Source: an uncultured Alphaproteobacteria bacterium (GTDB taxonomy: Bacteria > Pseudomonadota > Alphaproteobacteria > Caulobacterales > Caulobacteraceae). Taken from it: a stretch of 64,000 nucleotides of DNA. The notes beneath the pieces are model-generated. The model made no database searches and was not told the origin of the DNA. It saw nothing but the letters and a program-made list of their open reading frames with translations. The stretch lies in assembly GCA_937920085.1 (NCBI GenBank), contig CALETE010000056.1:97538-161537 (forward strand). Direction: 5' to 3'. The position numbers and the translations under genes are program-made. Shown here one piece after another: positions 18,208-27,621 of this stretch; position 1 is the first letter of the stretch; the number at the start of each line of letters is the position of its first letter.

Positions 18208-18966
18208 ATGTCCAAAGACGCCTACGAAAAAGAACTGGCCGAACTGCAACTGGCCCTGGTGCAGTTCCAGCAGGACGCCATGACCACAGGCGAGAAGGCC
18301 GTCATTGTTTTTGAGGGGCGCGATGCGGCTGGCAAGGACGGGACGATCAAGCGGATCACCGAGCACCTTTCAGTCCGCAATACCCGGGTTGCCGCCCTGC
18401 CCAAGCCCTCTGACCGGGAGCGGACCCAATGGTACTTCCAGCGTTATGTCTCCCACCTGCCGGCAGCCGGGGAACTCGTGATTTTCAATCGCTCCTGGTA
18501 CAATCGCGGCGGGGTAGAGCCAGTCATGGGCTTTTGTACCCCTGAGGAACACAGGCAATTCCTGGCCGATGTCCCGGTCTTCGAAACCATGCTGGCCCAG
18601 AGCGGCATCCGGTTGGTGAAGGTCTGGATCGACATTTCCAAGAAGGAGCAGTCAAAACGGCTCGACGACCGCCGGACCGATCCGCTCAAGGTCCTGAAGA
18701 TCAGCCCCCTGGATGCTGAGGCCCAAAATCACTGGAGCGATTACAGCGCCGCCCGGGACGAAATGCTCACCTCCAGCCACACGGCCACGGCCCCCTGGAT
18801 CTGCGTTCGGGGCGACGACAAGGAGACGGCGCGGATCAACATCATGCGGCGATTGGTGCACAGTCTGGCCCCCAAGGAGATCGCCAAGCGCGTGGCGACA
18901 CCCGACCCTGCCATCCTCTTTCCCTTCGACGTTGCTGCCCTCAGTGACGGCCGACTGGCGCGCTGA
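18208..18966 (+). CDS. ppk2: Polyphosphate kinase 2 family protein
   Basis: 252-residue single-domain PPK2, which transfers phosphate between polyphosphate and nucleotides. Walker A is FEGRDAAGKDGTIKR; the catalytic-lid region has NRSWYNRGGVEPVMGF and the conserved DDRRTDPLKVLKISPLD. Length and motifs fit the one-domain (class I) form. Four bases separate it from the next gene. The pho regulon lies about 25 kb away, so a link to phosphate storage is only thematic. Confidence 0.93.
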   Translation: MSKDAYEKELAELQLALVQFQQDAMTTGEKAVIVFEGRDAAGKDGTIKRITEHLSVRNTRVAALPKPSDRERTQWYFQRYVSHLPAAGELVIFNRSWYNRGGVEPVMGFCTPEEHRQFLADVPVFETMLAQSGIRLVKVWIDISKKEQSKRLDDRRTDPLKVLKISPLDAEAQNHWSDYSAARDEMLTSSHTATAPWICVRGDDKETARINIMRRLVHSLAPKEIAKRVATPDPAILFPFDVAALSDGRLAR

Positions 18967-18969
18967 TCC

Positions 18970-20169
18970 GTGGTCGAGGTCATCTCGTCCCTCACCGCCC
19001 GACGGATGGCCCTCGCCGCCCAGGGCTTTGCCCAAGCCCGCCCCAAGACCGCTGGCCGCAAGCACGTCATGCAGACAATTTCCCGGCTAGGGGTCCTGCA
19101 GATCGACTCGGTCAATGTGCTGTCGCGAACCCACTACCTGCCGCTGTTTTCCCGGCTTGGCCACTATCCCCGGGACCTGCTGGAAAACCTGGCCTGGGGC
19201 AAGACGCCCGAGCTTTTCGAGTACTGGATGCATGAGGCCTCCCTGGCGCCCTGGTCGACCCAGGCCCTCATGCGCTGGCGGATGGAGGATGCTGCCAAAG
19301 GGGTCGGAACCTGGAAGGGCGTCGCCCACTTCCTGCGCCACAACCGGGACTTCGTAGACAGGGTTCGCGAAGAGATCGACGCCCGCGGCCCCATGCCGGC
19401 CTCAGAGCTGCAACTCGGGGCCAAGGGCAAGGGGGGCTGGTGGGGCTGGAGCGAGGGTAAGCGGGCTCTGGAATGCCTGTTCTGGGCCGGCGAGATCACC
19501 GCTGCCACCCGGCGCAGCACCTTTGAGCGGGTCTATGGCCTGCCCCACACGGTGCATCCGGCCCATGTCCGGGACCAGGAAACCCCGCCAAGGGACGCCG
19601 CCCAGCGGGACCTGCTACGCATCGCCTCCCGCGCTATGGGGGTGGCCACCGAGCGGGACCTCCGGGACTATTTCAGGATGAATGTGGCCGATACCAAGGC
19701 CCGCATCGCCGAGCTCCAGGATCTGGGCGACCTGATCGCCGTTGAGGTCGCCGGATGGGACCAGCCCGCCTGGATGGCCCCCGACGCCCAGAGGCCCCGC
19801 AAGGTCGCTGCCAGTGCCCTGCTCTCACCCTTCGACAACCTCATCTGGTTTCGCGAGCGGACGGAGCGGATATTCGGGGTCAAGGTGCGACTGGAAATCT
19901 ACACCCCGGCCCACAAGCGGGTGCACGGCTATTACGTCCTACCCTTCCTGCAGGGCGAGGCCATTACTGCAAGGGTTGACTTGAAGGCCGAGCGCAAGGC
20001 CGGATATCTCTCCGTGCTCAGCGCCCACGCCGAGCCCTGGGCCGATGATCGCACAGCCGACCTGCTGGCGGCCGAGCTCCACCTCATGGCCAAATGGCTG
20101 GGCCTGAACGGGGTCAAGGTGGCGCCTAAGGGTGACCTAGCCAGGGATTTGGCGCGGGCGGTGGGTTAG
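18970..20169 (+). CDS. YcaQ-like winged-helix DNA glycosylase (HTH_42 family)
   Basis: 399-residue protein of the HTH_42 family, whose E. coli member YcaQ unhooks DNA interstrand crosslinks. The family catalytic QxD motif is present in LGVLQIDSVNVLSRTHY, as are EYWMHEASL and the C-terminal DLKAERKAGYL. It starts with GTG at 18970, four bases after ppk2. A TTG or later start is not needed. Function as a crosslink-repair glycosylase follows from the family; nothing nearby tests it. Confidence 0.85.
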   Translation: MVEVISSLTARRMALAAQGFAQARPKTAGRKHVMQTISRLGVLQIDSVNVLSRTHYLPLFSRLGHYPRDLLENLAWGKTPELFEYWMHEASLAPWSTQALMRWRMEDAAKGVGTWKGVAHFLRHNRDFVDRVREEIDARGPMPASELQLGAKGKGGWWGWSEGKRALECLFWAGEITAATRRSTFERVYGLPHTVHPAHVRDQETPPRDAAQRDLLRIASRAMGVATERDLRDYFRMNVADTKARIAELQDLGDLIAVEVAGWDQPAWMAPDAQRPRKVAASALLSPFDNLIWFRERTERIFGVKVRLEIYTPAHKRVHGYYVLPFLQGEAITARVDLKAERKAGYLSVLSAHAEPWADDRTADLLAAELHLMAKWLGLNGVKVAPKGDLARDLARAVG

Positions 20170-20245
20170 GGCGGCAAGATGAGCAATCAACTTGCATCCA
20201 TCCCGCCCTCTGGCGCGTAAGGTCCTCAAACGACAAGGATACCCC

Positions 20246-20767
20246 ATGCGCAAACCCCTGATCCTCATCCTGGCCCTGGCGGCCCTGTCTGGTGCTGCTT
20301 TCGCAAAGGCACCTGAGCCGGCGAAGAAGATCGATCCCAAGGTCTTCTACAATGGCCGCTGGATCGAGATTGGGCGCAGGCCCATGTTCATCACCAATGG
20401 CTGTGTGGCCGGGACCACCGACTATCGCCCCGCGGGCGATCTCACCGTTGCTGTGACCGACGGCTGCCGCCGGGACACGCCAACTGGCAAGCCGGTCATC
20501 CTGCAGGGCCAGGGCACCATCTTGGACCCGGGCACCAATGCCAAGCTTAGGGTTCGCTATAATGCCCTGATCACCTGGGACTATTGGGTGCTGGACCGGG
20601 CCGAAGACTACAGCTGGTTCATCTCGTCCGACCCGACCTTGAAGAACCTCTGGATCTACACCCGCAAGGTCCCGACCCCGGCGGAGTTGAAAGACCTGAT
20701 CGGCCGGGCCAGGGCGCTAGGCTACGACACCAACAAGTTAGAGTTCCCGACGCCGCCAGTGGAGTAA
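20246..20767 (+). CDS. Secreted lipocalin-family protein
   Basis: 173-residue exported protein. Signal peptide about residues 1-21 (ending AFA), no lipobox cysteine there. The lipocalin G-x-W motif appears as YNGRWIEIGR, followed by antiparallel strand-rich sequence and the late segment YSWFISSDPTLKNLWIYTR, which matches the Blc/bacterial lipocalin pattern. Likely binds or carries a hydrophobic ligand in the periplasm. The ATG at 20246 begins directly at the signal peptide. Confidence 0.83.
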   Translation: MRKPLILILALAALSGAAFAKAPEPAKKIDPKVFYNGRWIEIGRRPMFITNGCVAGTTDYRPAGDLTVAVTDGCRRDTPTGKPVILQGQGTILDPGTNAKLRVRYNALITWDYWVLDRAEDYSWFISSDPTLKNLWIYTRKVPTPAELKDLIGRARALGYDTNKLEFPTPPVE

Positions 20768-20771
20768 CCCC

Positions 20772-22577
20772 CTACCCCACCGTCACCGCATGCAGCCGCG
20801 CATAGGTGCCGCCCTTGGCCACCAGAACCTTGTGCGACCCTTCCTCCACGATCTTGCCATGCTCGAAGACCAGGATGCGGTCGGCTGAACGGATGGTAGA
20901 CAGTCGATGGGCGATGACGATGGTGGTGCGGCCGACCATCAGGGCCTCCATGGCGGCCTGGACGTCGCGCTCGGTTTCCACGTCCAGGGATGAGGTGGCT
21001 TCATCCAAGACCAGGATCGGGGCGTCGGCGAGGAAGGCGCGGGCTATGGCCACCCGCTGACGCTCCCCGCCGGACAGCTTGACCCCCCGCTCGCCCACCA
21101 GGGTGCCATAGCCCCGAGGCAGACGGGCGATGAAGTCGTGGGCGCGGGCCCGGCGGGCGGCCAGCTCGATCTCGTCCTGGGTGGCACCTGGACGGGCATA
21201 GGCGATGTTCTCGGCGATGGTTCGGTGGAACAGGATCGGATCTTGGGCCACCAGGGCGATGGCGCTGCGGAGGGAGCCTTGCGCGACCTTGGCGATGTCC
21301 TGACCATCTATGCGAATGGCCCCGGACTGTAGATCATAGAGCCGCTGGATCAGCTTGACGAAGGTCGACTTGCCGGCCCCCGTGGGACCCACCAAAGCGA
21401 TCCGCTCGCCCGGCGCGATGGTCAGGTTGAAGTCCACGAACAAGGGCTCAGTCACCGACTTATAGCGGAAGGTCGCCGCTTCGAAGACGATCTCCCCCTG
21501 CTGACCGACGAAGGTCGGCGCACCCTGGACATCGGCCACCTGCGGCGCGGTGCGGGCAAAGCGTGCCACGTCCTCGGTATCTGCCAGACCCTTTTGCAGC
21601 ATGCGGATATTGTCGCCGATATTACGAAGATAGCTGCTCATCAGCATGAAGGCGGTAACCCCGAAGGCCACATCCCCCGCGCTGGCCTTGCCCAGGGTCC
21701 ACTGCCAGATCAGCAGGCCAGTGAGCCCGGCTTGCAGGGCGGCCAACAGGAAGTTCATCACCAGCCAGACATCGGTACCCCGGTTCCAGGTGACCATGAC
21801 GGCGTCGCGCCAAAGGGCTGTGACCTTGGCCAGTCGGCCTTCCTCCCGGCCCTCTGCGCCAAAGCTGCGGACCGTGGCATTGCCGGTCACGGCATCGGCC
21901 AGGGCGCCGCCCAAGCGGGAGTCCAGAGCCACCGAGCGTAGATTGGCCGGGCGGACGAACTTTTCGGTCAGCATGACATTGGCGGCCACATAGATCCCCA
22001 CCACCACCAGGGAATACAGACCCACCAGGGGCCAGCGCATCAGCATGATCACCGACATGCCGATGAGCACGGCAAAGGCTGGACCGAGCCAGAGGACCAC
22101 GGCGTCGGAGACCGTGTCATAGCCCCACATGGCCCGGCTGATCCGCCGAACCGTGGCCCCGGCAAAGGCGTCGGCGTGCCAGTCAGCCGAAAAGGACTGG
22201 ACCCGCTTGAAGGCCTCGTCAGTCAGCTCCGACATATTCCAGGCCGCCAGGGGGATGAACATCTTGTTGGAAACGTTCCGGACAATGGCCAGGGACAAAT
22301 AGATGCCGATAAAGCTGGCCCAGGCTGACCAAGCATCATCCACATGGGCGGGCCCCGCCGCGACAGCATCCACCAGCATTCCCGACGCCCAGGGCAGGCT
22401 GAGGTCTAGGCCGATGGCCAGTAAGGTGGTGGCAATCACGCCGATCAGCAGGCCGCGACGGCGCAACCAGAAGGCCGAGATGAAGCCCAGCACCTGGCCG
22501 TTGGACAGCAGGCGGGACTTATTCTCGTCCTCGTCCTCATAGTGGGCAGTGTCGTCTTGATGGGTAAGTTCGGTCAT
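20772..22577 (-). CDS. ABC exporter, fused membrane and ATPase domains
   Basis: 601-residue half-transporter. After a polar acidic N-terminus (EDEDENKSR) come about six membrane helices (residues 35-330). The ATPase domain has Walker A GPTGAGKST, signature LSGGERQRVAIARAF, and Walker B ILVLDEATSSLD. It belongs to the multidrug/lipid exporter type; substrate unknown. The ATG at 22577 is preferred; the frame is open 94 codons further upstream, but that part has no membrane or conserved character and overlaps the promoter region of ubiA. Convergent with the lipocalin gene. Confidence 0.9.
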   Translation of the reverse strand: MTELTHQDDTAHYEDEDENKSRLLSNGQVLGFISAFWLRRRGLLIGVIATTLLAIGLDLSLPWASGMLVDAVAAGPAHVDDAWSAWASFIGIYLSLAIVRNVSNKMFIPLAAWNMSELTDEAFKRVQSFSADWHADAFAGATVRRISRAMWGYDTVSDAVVLWLGPAFAVLIGMSVIMLMRWPLVGLYSLVVVGIYVAANVMLTEKFVRPANLRSVALDSRLGGALADAVTGNATVRSFGAEGREEGRLAKVTALWRDAVMVTWNRGTDVWLVMNFLLAALQAGLTGLLIWQWTLGKASAGDVAFGVTAFMLMSSYLRNIGDNIRMLQKGLADTEDVARFARTAPQVADVQGAPTFVGQQGEIVFEAATFRYKSVTEPLFVDFNLTIAPGERIALVGPTGAGKSTFVKLIQRLYDLQSGAIRIDGQDIAKVAQGSLRSAIALVAQDPILFHRTIAENIAYARPGATQDEIELAARRARAHDFIARLPRGYGTLVGERGVKLSGGERQRVAIARAFLADAPILVLDEATSSLDVETERDVQAAMEALMVGRTTIVIAHRLSTIRSADRILVFEHGKIVEEGSHKVLVAKGGTYARLHAVTVG

Positions 22578-22935
22578 GGGAACCAGAAAAATGAAGACAG
22601 ATAAGGGCCCGGACCGGGCGCAGTTGCTGTCTGTGTCAGGAGATCGCCGGAAGGGTCCGGCTCGGCGAGGGGTCGATGATGTGACCGGCGAATAGGCCGG
22701 GTCAGACCTGAGGTTTCGACATGCGGAGGTGGTCGGATACGACTGTGTGACACATGGTTTCAGACCCTCCTTTCCGCTCGCAGTTGAGGTTAATGTAAGG
22801 CTAGGCGCGGGTTCCAAGGGCGTCAACCGGGGGGGCGAGCAGGTTTCGTCAACTGCCACAGGACTGCGACCATTAAGTCACAAGGCTTCCGCGCCAGCCC
22901 TTCCGCATAAGGCCATTCAAAGCTATCACCGGCCC
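22578..22935. other. Divergent promoter region between the ABC exporter and ubiA
   Basis: 358 bases without a convincing gene. Both strands have open frames here, but they are upstream extensions of the two flanking genes and lack family similarity. No clear operator, hairpin or repeat seen. Promoters for both genes are expected here. Confidence 0.6.
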
Positions 22936-23874
22936 ATGGTCGCCAACGCCCCGCTCCCTGACGCCGCACCGACAAACTGGGTCGATCGCTCAGCGCCTTT
23001 GGCCCTGCGGCCTTGGCTGAAGCTTTGCCGGTTCGACCGTCCAGCAGGGATCTGGCTGCTTATGCTGCCGGGCTGGCAGGGGGTGGCCCTGGCCTGCGCC
23101 ATGCTGGGAAAATGGCCAGACCCACTGCTGCTGCTGAAGATTTTTCTAGGTGCGGCCCTCATGCGATCGGCGGGCTGTGCCTATAACGACATTGTCGACC
23201 GCGAGATTGACGCCAAGGTAGCGCGCACCGCCGGCCGGCCCATTCCGTCTGGCCAGATTTCGGTCAAGCAGGCCTGGGCCGTGGTGGTCGCCTGCGCCCT
23301 GACCGCCTTCGGCGTTCTGATCACCCTGCCCCCCCTAGCTATTGGTCTGGGGATCGGATCCCTGGCCCTGGTGGCGGCCTATCCGTTCATGAAGCGGATC
23401 ACCTGGTGGCCCCAGGCCTGGCTAGGCCTGACCTTCAACTGGGGCGCCCTGCTGGGTGCCGCGGCGGTGAGTGGCCACATGACCCTGCCGGCCCTTTTGC
23501 TCTATGTTGGCGGCGTCTTCTGGACCCTGGGCTATGACACCATCTACGCCGTTCAAGACCTGGAGGACGACGCCCTGGCCGGCGTGAAGTCTTCGGCCCG
23601 TCGGCTGGGTGCCGCAGCCCCAAAGGCCGTGCTGGGCTTTTATGTGTCGGCCTTCGTCCTGGCCCTAGCTAGCGGCTGGTTCGCCCATGTGGGGGCCCTC
23701 TTCCTGCCTCCATTGGCTCTTTATGGCCTTCATCTCTCCCGCCAAGCCGCCGCCCTGCGGGTGGATGATCCCATGGCCGCCCTCAAGCTTTTTCAGTCAA
23801 ACACCATGGCTGGCATTCTTCTATTTGCGGGCCTTGCCTTTGGCTCCTGGCAAGGTGCTAACCTCCCCTTTTGA
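22936..23874 (+). CDS. ubiA: 4-hydroxybenzoate polyprenyltransferase (UbiA)
   Basis: 312-residue integral membrane prenyltransferase that attaches the polyprenyl tail to 4-hydroxybenzoate in ubiquinone synthesis. Both aspartate-rich motifs are present: NDIVDREIDAKVARTAGRPI and YDTIYAVQDLEDDALAG. About eight or nine helices. The ATG at 22936 gives the family-typical N-terminus before RPWLKLCRFDRPAGIWL. ubiD, the next enzyme of the pathway, lies 6 kb downstream on the same strand, though not in one operon. Confidence 0.94.
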   Translation: MVANAPLPDAAPTNWVDRSAPLALRPWLKLCRFDRPAGIWLLMLPGWQGVALACAMLGKWPDPLLLLKIFLGAALMRSAGCAYNDIVDREIDAKVARTAGRPIPSGQISVKQAWAVVVACALTAFGVLITLPPLAIGLGIGSLALVAAYPFMKRITWWPQAWLGLTFNWGALLGAAAVSGHMTLPALLLYVGGVFWTLGYDTIYAVQDLEDDALAGVKSSARRLGAAAPKAVLGFYVSAFVLALASGWFAHVGALFLPPLALYGLHLSRQAAALRVDDPMAALKLFQSNTMAGILLFAGLAFGSWQGANLPF

Positions 23875-23931
23875 GGTCTGGCTCCCGGCACCCGCCCGTG
23901 GCAGATTGGGGAAAAGTATTAGGGACAGGCC

Positions 23932-25164
23932 ATGACTGACACGCCTTTGCCAACCATTATGGCGATGACACCGTTCAACCCGGAGTTCCAGAAGGACCCT
24001 CACTCGGTCCTTAAGCCCCTGCGCGAGCGGTGCCCGGTTATGCGCGATGAGACATCGGGCAGTTTTTTTGTCAGCAAGTTCAGCGACGTCCGCGCCATTG
24101 CCACCGACCTGACCCTATGGCGGGACCCGATCAATGCGGAGCCAGCCGCCATTATGCAGCGCCGTTTCGCCGACGGGGTGGTGGAAGGCGTGCCGAGGTC
24201 CGAGACCACCAGCATCTTGATGCTGGACAATCCCGACCACGCCCGGGTGCGCGGCCCCTTGTCCCAGGCCCTTTATGCCAGGGTGGCGAAGGTCCGGCCC
24301 CAGGTGGAGGCCATTGTCGATCAAGCCCTAGACCGCATGGCGGCCCATCCGAACTTTGACCTGATGAGCGAATTCTGCGTCCCCATCCCTATCGATGTGA
24401 TCGCCGTCATTCTGGGGGTTGATCATGACCGGCTCGGGGAGTTCCGCGACTGGTCCGAAGGGATCATCCAGGGGCTCAATCCCTTCAGGAACGAAGACCA
24501 AACCCGGCACATGGAGCGGTCGAGCGTCGCCCTGACGGAGTATTTTGCTGCAGCCATGCGAGAGCGCCGGGACAGTCCCCGGGACGACCTGATCAGCGAC
24601 ATGACCCAGCTCCAGGCCCAGGGTGCGCCCCTCAGCAATGAGGAGCTGCGCATCAACCTCACCGCCCTGCTGGTAGGGGGCAATCTGACCACCACCGACC
24701 TGATCGGCAATGGCGTCCGCCTCTTGCTCTTGCACCCAGACGAGCTTGCCAAGCTGCGGGCTGACCCGGGCCTGATCAACAATGCGGTGGAAGAAATTCT
24801 GCGTTACGAGCCGCCCATCGACATCACTGGTCGTGTGGCATCGCGGGACATGGAGGTTAGCGGCTGCCCGATCAAGGCGACCCAGGTCATGACCCTGTCC
24901 CTAAGGGGTGCCAACCGCGACCCGGATGCCTTCCCCGACCCAGACCGGTTCGACATTAGCCGCAAGCGCGCCTCACACATGGCCTTTGGTGGCGGTGCCC
25001 ATATCTGCATCGGCGCGCCCCTGGCGAGGCTGGAGGCTCAGGTCGCCATTCCCCGCCTGCTGGCACGCTTCCCTAACCTCAGACTTGCCGACCCCGCCGC
25101 CGACGCCGTCTGGCGCACCCTGCCCTTCTTCCGCGGGCTGGAACGTCTGGACCTGGCGGTTTAG
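23932..25164 (+). CDS. Cytochrome P450
   Basis: 410-residue soluble bacterial P450. The haem-thiolate motif is FGGGAHICIG with ligand Cys359; the K-helix E-x-x-R is in EEILRYEPP; the I-helix region reads LLVGGNLTTTD, with Asn where many have an acidic residue. No ferredoxin or reductase gene is adjacent, so redox partners must be elsewhere. Eight bases separate it from the desaturase gene, suggesting one transcript acting on a lipid-like substrate. Substrate not predictable by eye. Confidence 0.93.
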   Translation: MTDTPLPTIMAMTPFNPEFQKDPHSVLKPLRERCPVMRDETSGSFFVSKFSDVRAIATDLTLWRDPINAEPAAIMQRRFADGVVEGVPRSETTSILMLDNPDHARVRGPLSQALYARVAKVRPQVEAIVDQALDRMAAHPNFDLMSEFCVPIPIDVIAVILGVDHDRLGEFRDWSEGIIQGLNPFRNEDQTRHMERSSVALTEYFAAAMRERRDSPRDDLISDMTQLQAQGAPLSNEELRINLTALLVGGNLTTTDLIGNGVRLLLLHPDELAKLRADPGLINNAVEEILRYEPPIDITGRVASRDMEVSGCPIKATQVMTLSLRGANRDPDAFPDPDRFDISRKRASHMAFGGGAHICIGAPLARLEAQVAIPRLLARFPNLRLADPAADAVWRTLPFFRGLERLDLAV

Positions 25165-25172
25165 GTTATCCC

Positions 25173-26108
25173 ATGGCCGCAGCAGCACGGGTTGATCCCA
25201 AGGCCTATTTCACCGCCGAAGAGTGGGCGCAGCTGTCCCCGCGGTCGTCGTGGAAGGGGCTGGCCCTGGTGGCCCATGCCTGGATCGTCATATTGGCGGC
25301 CGGTGCCATGGCGATTGTCTGGCCTATCACCATTCCCTTGGCTGTGATCATCATCGGCGGGCGACAACTCGGCCTCGGGATTCTGATGCACGACGCCGCC
25401 CATGGGGCCCTGCACCCCAATCCTAAGATCAATGATTTTGTCGGGGAATGGTTCACCGGCGGGGGCCTCATCCGCTACCGCACCTATCATCTGGGGCACC
25501 ACAAGTTTGCCCAGCAGGCCGAAGATCCAGATTTGGGCCTCTCAGCGCCCTTCCCGATTTCCCGGACCTCACTTTGGCGGAAATTGGGGCGCGATCTTTC
25601 CGGCCAGACCGCTTTCAAGCTGAGGTTTAGCGACTTTCAGGCTCGGCTGAAGGCGCGCAAACCGGGTCAGCCCATCCTGCCGATCATCCTCGAAGAAATC
25701 CGCCGCAAGCGCCGCTGGCTGTTGGGCGGCGTGATCGCCACGGCCCTTGCTGCGCCTTTCGGAGCTTGGTGGGCTTGGCCTGTGCTATGGCTGCTGCCGC
25801 AATTCACATGGTTCCAGGTGATCACCCGCCTGCGGAACATCGCCGAGCACGCCTGTATCGCCAAGGATGAGCCCGATCCCCTGCGCCACGCCCGGACCAC
25901 AAAGGCGGGCCTCTTCGCCCGGATCATTCTGGCCCCCTATTATGTGAACTATCACTGTGAGCATCACATGTTCATGCACCTGCCCTGCTATGTCCTGCCC
26001 AAGGCCCATCGCCTGCTGAAGACCAAGGGCGTGACGGAGGGTATGCGCATTGAGCCGGGCGGCTATCTTTCGGTGATCAGGCTGGCGACGAGCCTGTCAC
26101 AGGCCTAA
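25173..26108 (+). CDS. Membrane fatty acid desaturase/hydroxylase family protein
   Basis: 311-residue membrane di-iron enzyme. The three histidine boxes are present: HDAAHG (about residue 73), HLGHHK (about 109) and HCEHH (about 265), with hydrophobic helices between them. The spacing fits acyl-lipid desaturases or related hydroxylases. It lies eight bases downstream of the P450 gene and ten bases upstream of a methyltransferase gene, so the three probably form an operon. Substrate unknown. Confidence 0.9.
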   Translation: MAAAARVDPKAYFTAEEWAQLSPRSSWKGLALVAHAWIVILAAGAMAIVWPITIPLAVIIIGGRQLGLGILMHDAAHGALHPNPKINDFVGEWFTGGGLIRYRTYHLGHHKFAQQAEDPDLGLSAPFPISRTSLWRKLGRDLSGQTAFKLRFSDFQARLKARKPGQPILPIILEEIRRKRRWLLGGVIATALAAPFGAWWAWPVLWLLPQFTWFQVITRLRNIAEHACIAKDEPDPLRHARTTKAGLFARIILAPYYVNYHCEHHMFMHLPCYVLPKAHRLLKTKGVTEGMRIEPGGYLSVIRLATSLSQA

Positions 26109-26117
26109 GGCTTAGGG

Positions 26118-26780
26118 ATGATCGATCCCAGTCTTGAGGGCCGCCGCGCCTTCATCCTTGAAAACACGCGCCTACAGAGCCCGCCCCATACGCCAGAGCT
26201 CAACCTGCGCCTGGCCGACGAGATCACCCCGATCTGGCAGATGACCGAGGAAGCCCTGGCCGAGATCGGCCTGCCGCCGCCCTTCTGGGCCTTTGCCTGG
26301 GCAGGAGGCCAAGCCCTGGCGCGGTATGTCCTCGACCATCCGAACCTTGTGATGGCCAAGACGGTGATCGACTTTGCCTCCGGCTCTGGGATTGTCGGCA
26401 TCGCCGCCATGAAGGCAGGGGCGGCCCATGTGCTCTGCGCTGACATTGACGGATTTTGTCAGGCGGCCCTGTCCCTGAACCAGGCCGCCAATAATGTGGT
26501 CTGTGACTTCACCGATGCAGACCTGCTGGACGCGCCGCCCCCCACCGCAGACCTGATTTTAGCCGGGGACATCTGCTATGAAAAACCTATGACCGACAAG
26601 GTTATGGCCTGGCTGAAGGCCGCGCGGGCCCAGGGCGCAACCGTGCTGATCGGCGATCCTGGGCGATCCTATTTTCCAAAAACCGGCCTTGAAAAACTGG
26701 CCGAATATCAGGTGGAAACCACCCGAGAGCTGGAAGACTTCGCGGTGAAGAAGACCTGTGTCTGGGCGCTCGCGGACTAA
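26118..26780 (+). CDS. Class I SAM methyltransferase, ETFB-lysine methyltransferase-like
   Basis: 220-residue methyltransferase. Features: N-terminal LRLADEITPIWQ, PPPFWAFAWAGGQALARY, SAM-binding VIDFASGSGIVGIAA, and acidic ADIDG at the second strand. The segment DLILAGDICYE matches the D-x-x-Y/F-type motif of lysine methyltransferases in the PrmA/ETFBKMT group. Such bacterial proteins methylate electron-transfer flavoprotein beta. It follows the desaturase by nine bases. An assignment to L11 methyltransferase is unlikely because the N-terminal PrmA domain is missing. Confidence 0.8.
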   Translation: MIDPSLEGRRAFILENTRLQSPPHTPELNLRLADEITPIWQMTEEALAEIGLPPPFWAFAWAGGQALARYVLDHPNLVMAKTVIDFASGSGIVGIAAMKAGAAHVLCADIDGFCQAALSLNQAANNVVCDFTDADLLDAPPPTADLILAGDICYEKPMTDKVMAWLKAARAQGATVLIGDPGRSYFPKTGLEKLAEYQVETTRELEDFAVKKTCVWALAD

Positions 26781-26887
26781 CTCGCCATCGAGATCATATG
26801 GCGACGACGACCTCTAGGCGACCAAGGGTTGTTCCTTGCAAAAGATCATGCTGAAGTCGCGACAAGCATAGCCCGGAGCATGGCATC

Positions 26888-27556
26888 TTGAGACGGTCGA
26901 TCTGGCTGGCGGCGCTGAGTCTGGTCTTCGCCGGCAGCGCCTGCGCAGCACCGGCAGAAAAGGTCCTCCTTGATCCCCTGGTCCTGCGGGGGGCCCTCGG
27001 CGCACGGGCCCGACCCGTCGCGCAATCAGATGCGGGCGTCGTTGTGGTGTTTAATTCCAACGGCATGGGCAGTGGATTTGTGGTATCCACAGACGGTGCC
27101 GTGCTGACCAATGCCCATGTTGTGGGGCGAAGCCGCAAGCTCAAGGTGCGGTGGTCCGATGGAAGCGAATCTCAGGCCACCTTGCTGCGGATCAATCGCA
27201 AGCTCGACGCGGCCTTGATCCAGGTCGCCGACGACCATCACCGCCCACTCCCCCTGCGGACCAGGCCCCCCAAGGTCGGCGATACGGTTTTCGCCATCGG
27301 CACACCCTTGGACCTAGACCTCCAGGGCACCCTGTCACGGGGCATTGTCTCGGCCATTCGCAAGGTGGACGACGGCACCCTGATCCAAAGCGATGTGTCC
27401 ATCACCCATGGCAATAGCGGCGGCCCCCTGCTGGATGAGAAGGGCAATGTGGTGGGTATGGCAGTATCTGGCCTGGACAACACCTCGGCCAATCTCAACT
27501 TCTTCATTCCGGTGACGGAAATTCTAGCAGGTCTCAATCTGAAACCCGGTTCCTGA
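26888..27556 (+). CDS. Trypsin-like serine protease without PDZ domain
   Basis: 222-residue secreted protease of the S1C/DegP-like fold. Signal peptide about residues 1-20. Catalytic triad visible as His77 in TNAHVVG, Asp107 in RKLDAALIQV and Ser177 in THGNSGGPLL. The protein ends after the protease domain, so the PDZ domains of DegP are absent. It begins with TTG at 26888; the nearby ATG is followed by an in-frame stop. Probably periplasmic quality control or regulated cleavage; target unknown. Confidence 0.85.
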   Translation: MRRSIWLAALSLVFAGSACAAPAEKVLLDPLVLRGALGARARPVAQSDAGVVVVFNSNGMGSGFVVSTDGAVLTNAHVVGRSRKLKVRWSDGSESQATLLRINRKLDAALIQVADDHHRPLPLRTRPPKVGDTVFAIGTPLDLDLQGTLSRGIVSAIRKVDDGTLIQSDVSITHGNSGGPLLDEKGNVVGMAVSGLDNTSANLNFFIPVTEILAGLNLKPGS

Positions 27557-27621
27557 AAACCAGCGTCGCCAAGCCTCCTTTAGGGTGGCTATAGTATCGC
27601 GGCTTATTGATCGGAGACCGC

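Noticed and set aside
22578..22935. N-terminal extensions of the ABC exporter (to 22859) and UbiA (from 22729)
   Set aside because: The two extensions overlap each other on opposite strands, lack family similarity, and are replaced by good ATG starts at 22577 and 22936.
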